DNA of 64,000 bases from Cryoendolithus antarcticus (taxonomy: Eukaryota; Ascomycota; Dothideomycetes; Cladosporiales; Cladosporiaceae). The DNA lies in assembly GCA_002077065.1 (NCBI GenBank), contig NAJO01000067.1:1-64000 (forward strand). Reading direction: 5' to 3'. The notes beneath the pieces were generated by a model. The model saw only the letters and a list, made by a program, of their open reading frames with translations, was not told the DNA's origin and did no database searches. How positions within the stretch are numbered: the first letter of the stretch is position 1; every line of letters begins with the position of its first letter. This document shows, in pieces, positions 21,301 through 31,924 of the stretch. Both the position numbers and the translations under genes were made by a program.

Positions 21301-21995
21301 TCCTGGAACTCGCGCAACTCGTTCTTCTCCTCTTCCAGCTCTCTAAGGCGCTCGCGAATGTGATCTAGTAAATCGTCGATCTTGCCTCGCTTATTCTTCG
21401 ATTCGTCCATGATGCGAACACTCTCGGCACGGCGATCTTCGTAGACTTTGGTACCAGCGACCTCCTTCAGCATGAGTAGTCGCTCAGGGTCCTTCATGTT
21501 GGTGATGGCGGTGATGCGACCTTGTGGCACGATATAGTACGGATTACTCTTGGAGAAGCCCGCGCTCTCCAGCAAGCTCATGACTTCGCTCTTGGTGCTG
21601 TTCTTGCGATTGAGCGAGTACTCGTCCTTCTTCTGGCCGATGGTGCGGCGGAGGACAACCTCATCGCCACCGGTGGGGAAACGTTCATCCGAATTGTCGA
21701 AGAGGAGCTCGACGTAGGCACTCATCACGGCTGACCCAGCACCCTCATGCAGCAATGCCTGCCGCTCCTCACGACTCATACCCTGGTACTGATCGCCCAG
21801 CACGAAGCGGATGGCGGCGAAGAAGTTTGACTTGCCCGAGCCATTGCGGCCGACAATGACATTGTGCTTGGGCGAAAAGGGCTCCACTTCGGTGCGGTCT
21901 TTGTAGCTGCGTGATTGTCAGCGAAACGTCTGGGCGTACCATCTGCGACTTCCTCACCTCTTGAAGCCCTGTATGAAGATCTGCTTGATATGCAT
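18324..21995 (-). CDS. SMC3: Cohesin subunit SMC3
   Basis: Two exons: 21958-21995 (38 bp, starting MHIKQIFIQGFKS) and 18324-21906, separated by a 51-bp intron (GTGAGG..CGCAG, branch CTGAC). The joined product is 1206 aa, the usual SMC3 length. Walker A GRNGSGKS lies at 32-39. Long coiled coils flank a hinge (about 500-660) containing GCLGELFEFPDKYKTAIE. The C-terminal head has the ABC signature LSGGQKS and the Walker B region FYLFDEVDANLD. With SMC1 and the kleisin it forms the cohesin ring that holds sister chromatids together. The acetylatable lysine pair is not visible from inspection alone. The short first exon is easily missed, and without it the N-terminal strand of the ATPase is lost. 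Confidence 0.97.
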
Positions 21996-22839
21996 CTTGC
22001 CTGTGGCGCGCCGCGCAACCTGGTGAAGCCTTTTTCCTCAGCAGAGTCAACTGTTCAGGTCGCTCACAGGGTAAATGTCGCACATAGTGAGGATGTACGC
22101 GTCGATGTTATGAGACAAACTTTCGTGAGCCGCTCACACAAGTCTGTTCGGCACCTCCTGCTATTCGATGCACGCCACGCCCCTGCCTGGTTGGTGATAC
22201 CAAGCATGTTCCATATGTAGATGTAGCACAGTCCTGTGACCACATGCTATATATTTGTCACGCTTGAGAAGCAAGTATGAAGTGATAAGTGTGTGTTATT
22301 CTGCATACTGCAACCAAAGCTCGAGTCGTTGTGATCGTCTAGCCCGATCGCGTAGGAAGATCGATAAGCCGCGGCTGAAACATATGACTTGGCACGCAAA
22401 GTGAGCGAACGAGGGTGAGGGACAATGTCAGTGTTTCTCACGCATCTCGGTGCGCATGGCAGTGAGCGTAAAATCGTCACTATCTCATGCCTTGTCGACG
22501 ATTCCCAAAGTGTGCTGTTTTGGTGATGGAAACCACAGAAGGTAGGCTGCTTGCACATGTGTAACATATGCTATACCCGGGAGATGACATAGCCATGAAG
22601 CTGTGGACACCATAGTCAGCCACGCAGTCCGTTTCTGCATAGCAAATGAATGTCTAGCCAACAAGTACATGTAGAACTGCTTCCCTGCACGTTCTCAGCG
22701 GTGAGTAGCAGGAGTATGCTGGACGCAGCGGCTTGCCCAAACGGGACCTGCCCTAGCGGTAGCCTAAGTCAACCTCATCGCAATCCACGCCTGTGAGGTG
22801 GCTTCTTGTCTACCTGCAAGCCACACTCATTGACGAGCA
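21996..22839. other. Intergenic / promoter region
   Basis: This lies between the SMC3 start and the first stem-loop upstream of the Ulp1-like gene. I see no gene or clear element. It should contain divergent promoters. Confidence 0.5.
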
Positions 22840-22997
22840 GCGACACCTCTTCTGGTGCTCGCGTCCCTCTCTCTACAACCCCCTGTGACACCTCTTCTGG
22901 TGCTCGCATCAATCTCTACTCCTCCTCTGTGACACCTCTTCTGGTGCTCACAACCCACTTCTTAGTAACATCCAGCGACTCCTCTCCTGGAGCTCGC
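22840..22997 (+). promoter_or_regulatory. Array of four 23-nt stem-loops in the leader of the Ulp1-like gene
   Basis: Copies lie at 22840-22862, 22885-22907, 22929-22951 and 22975-22997, starting 45, 44 and 46 nt apart. Each can fold as an 8-bp stem with a 6-nt pyrimidine loop (TCTTCT or TCTCCT) and one bulged C on the 3' side: 5' arm GCGACACC, 3' arm GGTG-C-TCGC. Base changes are compensated: copy 3 has GTGA paired with TCAC, copy 2 is the T-G wobble intermediate, and copy 4 has CTCC paired with GGAG. There is no ATG between the array and the start codon at 23016, 18 nt past the last copy. The transcript boundaries are not known, so leader location is inferred. Confidence 0.8.
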
Positions 22998-23015
22998 ATC
23001 CCAATCTCTTCCTCA

Positions 23016-26000
23016 ATGGCTCCACCTTCCGCCAGTAATCTACAGTATGCTAGTACGACAAGAGGACGGCCAGGGGCTGTCAATGTGCGCGGAGCACATT
23101 CCGATAGATCAGGCCGGGCACTCATGAGACCATCGAGATCGGCGAACTCGATGCAAAGCATGCACTCAGTCACTCCCTCTGATGACGCTCGAACGGCAAG
23201 GGCAGCACAAAGCAACATTCGAGCAGGTGCTAGAGCCTTGACTCGGGAGTCCAGCATGAGGTCGACCCAGCAAACACGAGCCCCTGTGCAAGCCCCTCCG
23301 CAGCCCGGACGATCGGACACGACACCACGGCACCTTGCACTACCTGCGGTCACTCGCCCTTCCGTAGACGTTCTGACCAATTCGACTGACAAGTATCAGA
23401 CGTCCAGTACTCCGGACCGTCCGTCAAAGAGGACGAAGTCGGAGAGCGACGAGAAAGATTCCAGGCTTTCGCTCGACCAGTCCTCGACAATGACCTATGA
23501 GCACACGGCAGAGGTGTGTCGAGAGGTTCTTACTGACTCTCGCCAGATGTTTCCAGTCACCCCTGGCGTAGCGGAAGACTCGATCATCGTCAAGAACATC
23601 TTGTCCCAACTGTCGAGGCCATTCGTCACGCCGACGCAAACCCGAAGCGGATCTTCCCTGCACCCAGAGAATCTATCTCGGATTCATCGATCGCCGACTC
23701 CGCCACACGCATTTTTCGAGCCACTGTCCCCGTTGCTAACCCAAACTCGAGCCACGGGGCCAGGAACTAGCGTGGAGCTCGGACGTGATGCTGGGCAGTC
23801 TCCATCCATACCAGGCTGGGTCGATGACGATACTGCCAACGCAAACAGCTTGAATGTAGGTGATGAGACCGGCGTTGATGGTATCGATGATTTTGCCACG
23901 GCACTGGCGGCCGATCGCATGCGCACATCCACAGTTAAAGGTGGGAGCCTCGCTGACCTCGGCGACAGGCTGAATACAGTGAATAGCATTGGGGAGATGC
24001 CGGTGATGGCGGCCACACCCATAGGAGCTCGGAAGACAACTGATTCGCAGACAAGCCAAAATGGACATGAAGACAGCGACGAGGATGAAGTCCAGGAAAT
24101 CGATCCTGTGACTCAACAACCGAAGACGGCAAGTGCAGTCAGAGCGGAAAACCGGCTGATAGCGCAGAAAGGTGACGAGTACTTCCAGGCTGTAGTGAGA
24201 AGGCTGCGCGAAATGCATCAGAAAGGTCGTCACTTGCAGCTGCCATGGGTCTCACCCATGTTACGCATTGCCAACCGTTTCCAGACCGCTGATGAGCAGC
24301 GCATGGAGGTGCGCCATGATCCTCTCATGGCCTACCCACGGGCTTTCGGACTGGTACTGGGACGTGAAGACATGCAGCAGAACGTACCTTCCCTGACATT
24401 CGCGGCATATCTCAACATCCCACCGGAATGTATAGAATTCGACACCTCCGGATGGTACAACGAGAGTACGATAGAAGATCTGATCTTGTTGTCGGCTCCC
24501 GTGCCTGCGCCGGGCTGCCACTACGCCAGATTCTCCGAAACGTCGCCATGGCTTGATCCTAGCACAGGCTCACCTACCAGCCGCACTTTTGTGATGCGCT
24601 CGGTTATAGAAGAGCTGAACCATGCAATTAATGAACGTGGCCACAGACTGAGCCATGAAGCGCTTAGCGTCAAGATCCGCGGACGCTCGATGACGATGAC
24701 GATCCCGCGTCGTGAAGAGGCACAGCGTATCAAGTCGGTGGTCGCAGTAGTGTGGCACAATAGTCATTGGTTGACATTGCATATCTCGAACGGTCGCTGT
24801 TCATTATATCTTTACAATTCCATGAACGGTTCGCGAGGGAGAGCCGCCGGGGTAAACTCACAGGTGCGCGATCTGATCACAGCTTTTGCAACGCTCATGT
24901 CTATTCTCCATATATGGGATCAGCGGAGGTATCGTATCTTACCAGTTATCACGACGCAGCAGACCAACAGTAGAGACTGTGGTCCCATCACCGTTGATAC
25001 ATGCGTAAGCATCCTGAAGGGACGTTCGCGCAAGGTCGTGGATCCTATCCACGACAGGATAAACTTCCACAAACATCTGCGGGGCATGCATCTCAGTCTG
25101 CTTTATGAGCGACTGATGGGAGTTCGCATGTGTGAAGCCACTGCCGACAAGGCATCAGCGGAGCTGGACGAGTTTCATTTCGAAGCCGGCTACAACCCTC
25201 TGCTTGCCGCTGATGGACTGGACACGGACACGGACGCTGTGCCGGCGATCAGCGAGTGGTTGACATATGCTGACAATACTGGCGGCCATATTCGAGGGCA
25301 GATTTGCGAGTTCATGACTTCGCAGCAGCCAGTGCCCGTTACTACCAAGCAAATATGCGACGCCGTGCAGGCCTGTATCGACAAGACGCTCGACGCAGAC
25401 TCTCCTACCCCGTTGGATGATGAAACTCTTCTGGACCATGACACCGAAGATGTAGCTCCAGCTTCGAACGACACCGAGAACGTAGTAATTGTGATAATAA
25501 GGTCGACGCCAGAGGTATTCCGGATAGTGACGATGCCAGACGATTCTTTCGCATGGGTACTCTGCGATGGACCGGGTCGTGACACAGGGAGCAGCTGCCT
25601 TAAACAACATCTGAGGGATTCATCCGGATCGTCGGCCGAACGAGATATTCAGACTTCCAAGGCCGATTTTGCGTTCTGTCTAGTGGTCGTACGACACAGC
25701 CCAGGCCGTAAACGCAAGAATCCATACAAGGGAGAGAGGGAGACCGCCGTCCGGCACGAGGATGCTGCCGTGTTTGCGGACAAGCTGTTCAAAGCCTATT
25801 GGCAGTCGCACAAAGGAGTCAGGATACGAGGTCCCGTGGACCATACGGCGTACTTCTCTCCAAGGCGATTGAAGAGACCAGATCCGGAGATTTTCGATGA
25901 CAGGTTCTGGAAGACCATCGCCATGAACGAGACGTCAAGCCGTGTCGACTTCATGACAGAGCCCGACGGTACAGGGGCGTATGAGCTGCTCCTTGCGGCC

Positions 26001-26420
26001 AACGACCTCGCCCGTGACCGTGACCGGGCAATGAAAGTGCTCATTCTCGGCAGTGGCTGGGATGGTGTCAGTACGAACAATACGCTCTGGCCACAATTGC
26101 AGAGCTTATTCCCGCACCTCGAGATGGAGTTGTGTTTACGACTGACGACTCCATCGATCCCACGATGTCTCTTCGATGCCGAAGACGAAGATCCTGGCGC
26201 TGACCTTCTCCCAATGGCGTGGCCTAGATATGCGATCAAGGCGCTCGCAAGTCTTTACGCACGCGAATCATACGTGACACTGTCAGCTGATGAGCAAGCA
26301 CATCACCTGCAAGCACTACTGTTATTGCAGATCGCAAACAACAGGAAGGTATGCGCTCAAGAGAACCTATCACCCGTCGGCAACCAGCGCCATATTGACA
26401 TCCTTTGCAGCTTGACATGA
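23016..26420 (+). CDS. Ulp1-like (peptidase C48) cysteine protease-domain protein, 1134 aa
   Basis: A single long ORF. I start at ATG 23016 because the open frame upstream of it has no ATG and contains the stem-loop array. The N-terminal 450 residues are disordered, rich in Ser/Thr/Arg. The protease domain spans roughly 470-700: SHWLTLHI supplies His584, LYLYNSMNG has Asn601 at the spacing where Ulp1 has its catalytic Asp, and TQQTNSRDCGPITVD supplies Gln and Cys655. Ulp1/SENP enzymes remove SUMO or related modifiers. The Asp-to-Asn change may weaken or alter activity. The last 350 residues contain no domain I recognise. Ulp1 domains also occur in transposon-encoded proteins, but I see no terminal repeats here. 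The neighbouring helicase gene has the same kind of leader array. Confidence 0.75.
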   Translation: MAPPSASNLQYASTTRGRPGAVNVRGAHSDRSGRALMRPSRSANSMQSMHSVTPSDDARTARAAQSNIRAGARALTRESSMRSTQQTRAPVQAPPQPGRSDTTPRHLALPAVTRPSVDVLTNSTDKYQTSSTPDRPSKRTKSESDEKDSRLSLDQSSTMTYEHTAEVCREVLTDSRQMFPVTPGVAEDSIIVKNILSQLSRPFVTPTQTRSGSSLHPENLSRIHRSPTPPHAFFEPLSPLLTQTRATGPGTSVELGRDAGQSPSIPGWVDDDTANANSLNVGDETGVDGIDDFATALAADRMRTSTVKGGSLADLGDRLNTVNSIGEMPVMAATPIGARKTTDSQTSQNGHEDSDEDEVQEIDPVTQQPKTASAVRAENRLIAQKGDEYFQAVVRRLREMHQKGRHLQLPWVSPMLRIANRFQTADEQRMEVRHDPLMAYPRAFGLVLGREDMQQNVPSLTFAAYLNIPPECIEFDTSGWYNESTIEDLILLSAPVPAPGCHYARFSETSPWLDPSTGSPTSRTFVMRSVIEELNHAINERGHRLSHEALSVKIRGRSMTMTIPRREEAQRIKSVVAVVWHNSHWLTLHISNGRCSLYLYNSMNGSRGRAAGVNSQVRDLITAFATLMSILHIWDQRRYRILPVITTQQTNSRDCGPITVDTCVSILKGRSRKVVDPIHDRINFHKHLRGMHLSLLYERLMGVRMCEATADKASAELDEFHFEAGYNPLLAADGLDTDTDAVPAISEWLTYADNTGGHIRGQICEFMTSQQPVPVTTKQICDAVQACIDKTLDADSPTPLDDETLLDHDTEDVAPASNDTENVVIVIIRSTPEVFRIVTMPDDSFAWVLCDGPGRDTGSSCLKQHLRDSSGSSAERDIQTSKADFAFCLVVVRHSPGRKRKNPYKGERETAVRHEDAAVFADKLFKAYWQSHKGVRIRGPVDHTAYFSPRRLKRPDPEIFDDRFWKTIAMNETSSRVDFMTEPDGTGAYELLLAANDLARDRDRAMKVLILGSGWDGVSTNNTLWPQLQSLFPHLEMELCLRLTTPSIPRCLFDAEDEDPGADLLPMAWPRYAIKALASLYARESYVTLSADEQAHHLQALLLLQIANNRKVCAQENLSPVGNQRHIDILCSLT

Positions 26421-27943
26421 CAGTATTTGCGAAGTTGAGGCCTGCGCGGTGGTACTTGCGGCTCATGTGTTATGGCGGACTGTGCAAGAAGTTGCACTCT
26501 GGTGGGCGCCACGACTTGGACTGAGCGAAATGCAAGGCCCAGTTCTGAGAGGCAAGATTACGGAATTGGCGCGCTGTGGTGTCAATCACCGAAATACCCA
26601 TCGTCACCACTCTAGGCTTCCGAACGCACAGCATATCATATACCATGTGATATCCACGCCGTAGCACCTTGAACTCCTTCGAATTTGCTCGTGGTTTGTG
26701 TTGATGCCAGTGGCGGAAGGGCCTTGGGCGCTGTTACCGATGCAGTTTGTGCGCAAACGTTACCGAGGATGATGTGAAGGAAGGAAATATTAGCCGGCGC
26801 TGAGTGATCGCCGACTTCACTTCTTGTCTGGCGACTTTGTCATTCATCCCTCGTCTTCCCGCGCCATGCTAGAGGGCAGGCGGACCAGGGTCTTGCATCT
26901 CGCTGTCATTGCGCTCGTCTACTCGGTTTGTTTGCGATGTCGGATCCATGTCTCTCGGCGTTCAAGCAGAGGACAGCCGCCTCTTGCATGGTTTTCCATC
27001 TACCCCCAGGAGCCTCGACATGCCAGAGCTCGATCGCATGTAGAGTTGGATGAGATATTGGCGGTGTAAGGTTCGTCGTCACACTTGTCGCAGGTCAGAC
27101 AGCGAAAGAGATGTCCTCAGGCCCTCTGTGCGCCTACTTGGCACCGCTCCAGGGAGGATTGTGGGCGCCGCAGACATCGTATATCTGCACATCCAAGGCA
27201 TTGAGAACGCGACTTCCTCGGTGAGGCGTTTTCCAGTGTCTTTTAAAGTCTCCAGCTTCGCGCCTTGCTCTCTTGTCATGTCAAATTGGAGTAGACAATT
27301 CTGCTGCGCCGTAAGATTTCAGTCCTGTCACGGCTGCATTTGCCTCCCTTGCAGACTGTCTCCGAGATAGAAGATATGTTTGCGCTTCCTGCCTCTGCTG
27401 TGTTTGGCTGGCGCGACACCTCAGCGGCGCAGCGTGCCCACTTGAACTGGCAGGAACGATTGGCGGTGGCCAAGGCTGGTGGAGCATGCGAAGAAACCCA
27501 TCTTCGTACATGGCATGGTACCCAGTAGCGGTCATGCCCTACGTAGGAGGGGCTGTATCGTCTGCAAAGGAAAAGGTCAAACTCTGGGCTCTGCCGTGGA
27601 TCGACACTGTGGTAGGTGGATTGGTGATCATGAAGCAGATTGGAGGCGCGCAGCATACTAAAATCGGCACGTTGATGTGGTTAAGGCGCTGCGAATGTTT
27701 CATATTACTTGGTACCGAAGATGCTGGTAGACTCTGTGGTACGAATGAATAATAGCCTCGCACTCTGCGCTCGCCGCTGTCCTGGTAAATTGACCTACTC
27801 GCTACGTTCCCGCGGCGCACGGACCCAGCGCACTTTGTGTTCTGTACAGCAAACACGCGTCTGGGTTACAACTTTCTCTTCTTCAAATCCAACACCATTG
27901 TTGGACTCTGCAGTTGTTTGACCACCCTCCTCCGCCGACCCTC
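26421..27943. other. Intergenic, 1.5 kb, no gene seen
   Basis: Several short ORFs on both strands lack motifs and start codons in convincing contexts. The right end becomes pyrimidine-rich just before the second stem-loop array. Confidence 0.5.
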
Positions 27944-28069
27944 GCGACACCTCTTTTGGTGCTCGCAACCACCTCCCCAGCTTCACCCGCGACTCCTCTT
28001 TTGGAGCTCGCACCCCTCCCTCACCTCCCGCCTCACGGCACAACCTTCGACTCCTCTTCTGGAGCTCGA
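27944..28069 (+). promoter_or_regulatory. Array of three 23-nt stem-loops in the leader of the SF1 helicase gene
   Basis: Copies lie at 27944-27966, 27989-28011 and 28047-28069 (spacing 45 and 58 nt), in the same orientation as the gene. They show the same fold as the array at 22840-22997: 8-bp stem, bulged C, six-base loop (TCTTTT or TCTTCT). Arms are GCGACACC with GGTG-C-TCGC, GCGACTCC with GGAG-C-TCGC, and TCGACTCC with GGAG-C-TCGA. The last shows a compensated G-C to T-A change at the base of the stem. The array ends 14 nt before ATG 28084, and no ATG intervenes. Confidence 0.8.
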
Positions 28070-28083
28070 GCCCCGCCTCCCCA

Positions 28084-31000
28084 ATGTCTTCATTCGGCAT
28101 GCCCTCCTCCTCCAACGCGTTTGGAAAGCGGCCTGCGCCGTCGCGCAACTCGTTTGCGCCATTGGACGGAGCGCGCGTCCCTGATGAAGTCGAGGACGAC
28201 AACGACGGGCTGATCGAAGACGGTGCTGAGGACGATGACGACTTCGTGCTCGACAACGAGGGCGACTTGGCACCGAACAAGAGTGCCTCCACTGGCATCG
28301 TCGGCAAGCCGGCGACTCTCTTCGACAAGTACCCCCTTGCCAAGCTTACTGAGGCGCCAGGTCCGTGGTATGGCACTGGGCTCGATGAGCGCGATGCGAT
28401 GTTCGTACCGCACATCAAGTATGTCACGGAGCGATACGATGGCAGAGATTTCCCCGCCCCTTCGACGTTCAGGCAGACGATTGACATCCAGGGCAAGGCG
28501 GCTCCAAAGGATCTGAGCACTGCCGCAACTGCGATAGTGCAGTTTCCGATTTACACGGATAACGACGGCAACACCACGTCTTTCGGGTCTTTCGGTGGCG
28601 ACTGGTGGATTCAGATTGATCCGGTTATGCATAGCCAGCGCCCGGCCTTGAGACTGCGCATCAAGGGAGGCGATGGCGTCGGTGACTGCTGGACCTTCCT
28701 GTATCCGGACTGCGTTCGCCGCGATGCTGCAGGAAGCATCAAGAACAACTTCAACATCCTTGGTGGTACTAAGGCTGGGACCGACAATGTTGGCAACGAG
28801 GAAGTCCTCAAGGCTCGCCGTGGCAACAATCTCGTCGAGTACCGCATGCAGCGCTGGACCGCAGACGATGTGATCCCGGGCATTGGCCTTGCGACTGATT
28901 TTCCCAGATGGGTCGGCATTAGCGAGGACGACATTGATGCGATCGCCGATCAGGGCCAGAACACTGGAGCTGGACCCGGATACGAGGATCTCAGCAATCG
29001 GGACAAGCTCATTTGGTGCCTCCAAGCCTGTGCCGACATCAGAATCTTTAGACAATGGCCTGACAGAAACTGGACTCCGCTCGACAACCTCCAAGACTGG
29101 ATGCACGGCGTCTTCCAGCTCAATGCTAGACTCGGCTACTTCTGGTTCTACAGGCTCCAGGATCGCCATGGGGCTCTGAGACTCGAAGACTTCGACTTCA
29201 AGAGCTACATCCAGCCGCGATGGCTCGCGACTCAAGCACGTCTGGAGTTCACCACTGACGACAACAACAAGCAGAGCCTTTCTCTCAGCCCGGTCAAGGT
29301 GAACGGTTTCGTCCCGAACGCCAAGCAGAACTCGAAGATGGCCAGCAACTTCGTCTATCCAGACTCTGCGACACTGGTCTTTGAGTACATTGCTGGGCTT
29401 GAGAGGAACCAGGCCCATCAAGAGTTCGCTATTGCTGCGCCATTCGCCAATCTTGATTTCAGCATCAAGGCCGACGTTAGGTGCCACGATACGGAGCAAG
29501 GCGTCTACTTCTTGGCGCTCAAGAACGGCGAGAGCAAGGTCCTCAAGGCGGACTCGAGCTTGCGTCCAAAGAAAGGCTGTCGTGTGGAGATCAACGTACG
29601 CAAGTACGACGGCAATGATCATCCGAGCAACTACGTCCTTCTCAAGGGCCAGATCTCCGCGGACTTCTTCGGCACCGGCGCAGACGTGAACTGTGTTGTA
29701 GAGGGTAAGCCTGATCTCGCCCCTGGTACCTACGCCGTCTCGGTTGAGATGAAGAGCGATCCGACACCCTGCAATTGTCAGAAGGCTGCCCTGATCGAGT
29801 TGCTGTATGGCTGCCAAGATCGCAAGCAGGGACCAGACTTCAATCAGGCCTTGTTGCAGGCACCCGCTACGCGCGGACTCGTCACCAACTCTCTTGCCCT
29901 GGAGCTAGCGGCCTCGCCTGGCACGCTGGAGACGATTCTTGCGACTTTGAAGAAGCGGCGCAATCTCAACGACATGCAATTCGCAGCCGCCAAGCATGCT
30001 CTCACTGGCAAGAAGGGTATCACCCTACTTGTTGGTCCTCCGGGCGCAGGCAAGACAGAGACCGCAGCTGCCATCGCGGAGGCTCACTACATGTCCGGGA
30101 AGAATCTCAACAAGCGTCGTCCGATACTGTACGTGGCGTCTTCGAACTACGCCGTTCAGCAGGGCCTGATCAAGCTGAAGTCCCATATGGATACCAATGG
30201 GAAGATCTACACTCCTCACGTTGTCCATTACAAGGGCAGCTTCCTATCGAAGCCGAAGGAGCGCAAGAAGAAGGAGGCTGATACCACCATGATCGACATC
30301 GACAATGAGAGTGAATTCGGCTCTGACGACGATGACGACGGCGAGGAGGACGATGCGGATGTGGACGCCGTTGCTCGACTCGCCATTGCGCAAGAGAAGG
30401 CTAGCAAGCGTGCTGAGGAGAAGATCGCTGCGCGTCAGCGTCGTCGTGAGCGCAGAGAGCTCGGCTGGGACATGGCAAACGCAGCCATGAGGAAGAGTGT
30501 TGACGACAGCAACGAGAACAGCTTCTACCTCAAGCGCCATAACTGGATCGCCAGTGTTGCTACCTTGGCGAATCATTCGATGCAGAAGAACGCCGTGAAC
30601 TACCTCGACCTGCTGAAGAAGAAAGAGGAGCGGAGCTTCCCCAAGAATGACATGAATGCGAGGTTCAAGGAGCTGCGGGCACTCGAGTGGGAATTGAGTG
30701 CGTACTACTTCGAGAATGTAGTGGACATAGTCTTCTGCACAAGCAACACGGCCGCCCGAGGTATGTTGCGTACGCTCGGCAAGTTCAAGGTCATCATCCA
30801 GGACGAAGCTGCCCTCACCGCCATTCCGGATGCTGCTACTCCGCTAGCGTCTTTCATTGACCGCTGCTACTCCGCTAGCGTCTTTCATTGACCACTGCGA
30901 GTATCTTGTGCTCGCGGGTGATGACGCTCAGCAGCGCCCAATGGCGACATCAATGGGCTACAACGAGTTCTTCGAGGTGCTCACTCGATCCTTCTTCGTG

Positions 31001-31924
31001 GTCATGAAGAATAGCCGCATGTGGGATGATTGCCTGGTCGAGCTGGACACGCAGTACCGCATGCACTCGCAGATTGCGAAGCCCGTGAGCGACATCTGGT
31101 ACAAGGGCAAGCTCAACAACGGGCCCAACACTGACGACGACACGCCCGAGTGGCTGACGATGCAGAAGTTCCTTGACACCCTCCGCCCGGCCTGGAATGG
31201 GCGTCGAATCATCGCGATCGATTGCAGTGGCTCGTACTCTCACTGCCCGGGCAATGGTACGTCGCATGTCAACGACCTCGAGGTCGATACTCTGCTTCGT
31301 TTCGCCGACAGAGCGATGAAGACCGTGCCGCCCCCTGGAGGCGTGAAGCTGGAGCCTCGCCACTTCTTGATCACCACTCCCTACAATGCGACCAAGTGGG
31401 AGATCATCACCAAGGGTGGCGAGTTGGGCATCTCGCAGAAAGGCAACCGCCTCGATGTTCAGAACACGCGTGCCGTGCAGGGAGGTCAGGGTATATTCAA
31501 CTTGATCTCGTTTGCGAAGAACAAGGCGGGCAAGCCTCTTAGCCTGGGCATGGTCGGCGACTCGCACAACTTGAACGTCACCTTGTCGCGTGCCATGTGC
31601 CTGCAAGTCATATTTGGCAATATCGCGCCTTGGGTGCAGGCTGTGGAGAACCAGGCGCCGATTGTCATGCGTGGAGGGGACCTGGAGTACTTCGGCAAGG
31701 TGATCGAGAGCATACACACGAACAAGGACGCCATAGCCATGGCGGACTTGAACTCGCTGATGCCCATCGATGAGGACGCCATGGCCGTTGAGGTCAAGGT
31801 GCCTACTTTCGACGCCATGATCAAGACGAACGAGAAGGGCAGGGCGAAGAAGGCGAAGGCGGCCACCGGGGTAGAGAAGAAGTCGGCATTCGGCAGGCAA
31901 GAGCAAGGTGTTCGCAGGCGCTGA
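28084..31924 (+). pseudogene. UPF1-like SF1 helicase (AAA_11/AAA_12), frameshifted by a 31-bp duplication
   Basis: The first open segment, 28084-30891, encodes 935 aa: an acidic N-terminus, a large N-terminal region without a domain I know, then Walker A GPPGAGKT (651-658), an acidic/basic insert, and the Walker B segment VIIQDEAAL (Asp907-Glu908). The frame then shifts at a perfect 31-bp tandem duplication and stops at 30891. The next frame, to 31924, continues with motif III LVLAGDDAQQRP, LDTQYRMHSQIA, and motif VI-like NVTLSRAMCLQVIFGN, ending in a basic tail. Without the extra copy the two parts would form one protein of about 1270 aa. The family includes UPF1 and NFX1-type RNA helicases; the exact role is unknown. 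As read, the product lacks half its helicase core. It could be a true pseudogene, a strain-specific allele or an assembly error. Confidence 0.8.
30832..30893 (+). repeat. 31-bp perfect tandem duplication inside the helicase gene
   Basis: The unit 30832-30862 is repeated at 30863-30893; both begin GCTGCTACTCCGCTAGCG and end TTCATTGACC. The length is not divisible by three, so it shifts the frame. Sequence on both sides is normal helicase coding sequence in two frames that become continuous if one copy is ignored. Confidence 0.97.

Noticed and set aside
22840..22997. CRISPR-like array (23-nt repeats with 21-23-nt spacers)
   Set aside because: Eukaryotic context, only four degenerate copies, pyrimidine-rich related spacers and position in front of a start codon.
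22806..23015. N-terminal extension of the Ulp1-like protein made of DTSSGAR-type peptide repeats
   Set aside because: No ATG in this stretch, the copies are in different frames, and compensatory stem changes point to the nucleic acid rather than a peptide.
28090..29817. 575-aa ORF antisense to the helicase gene
   Set aside because: Shadow of strongly biased codons on the other strand; no motif, low-complexity composition. The same holds for 30950-31906.
30849..30879. 31-bp duplication as a tiny intron
   Set aside because: The available GT..AG pair gives 30 nt, which does not restore the frame, and the size is below known fungal introns (about 45 nt or more).
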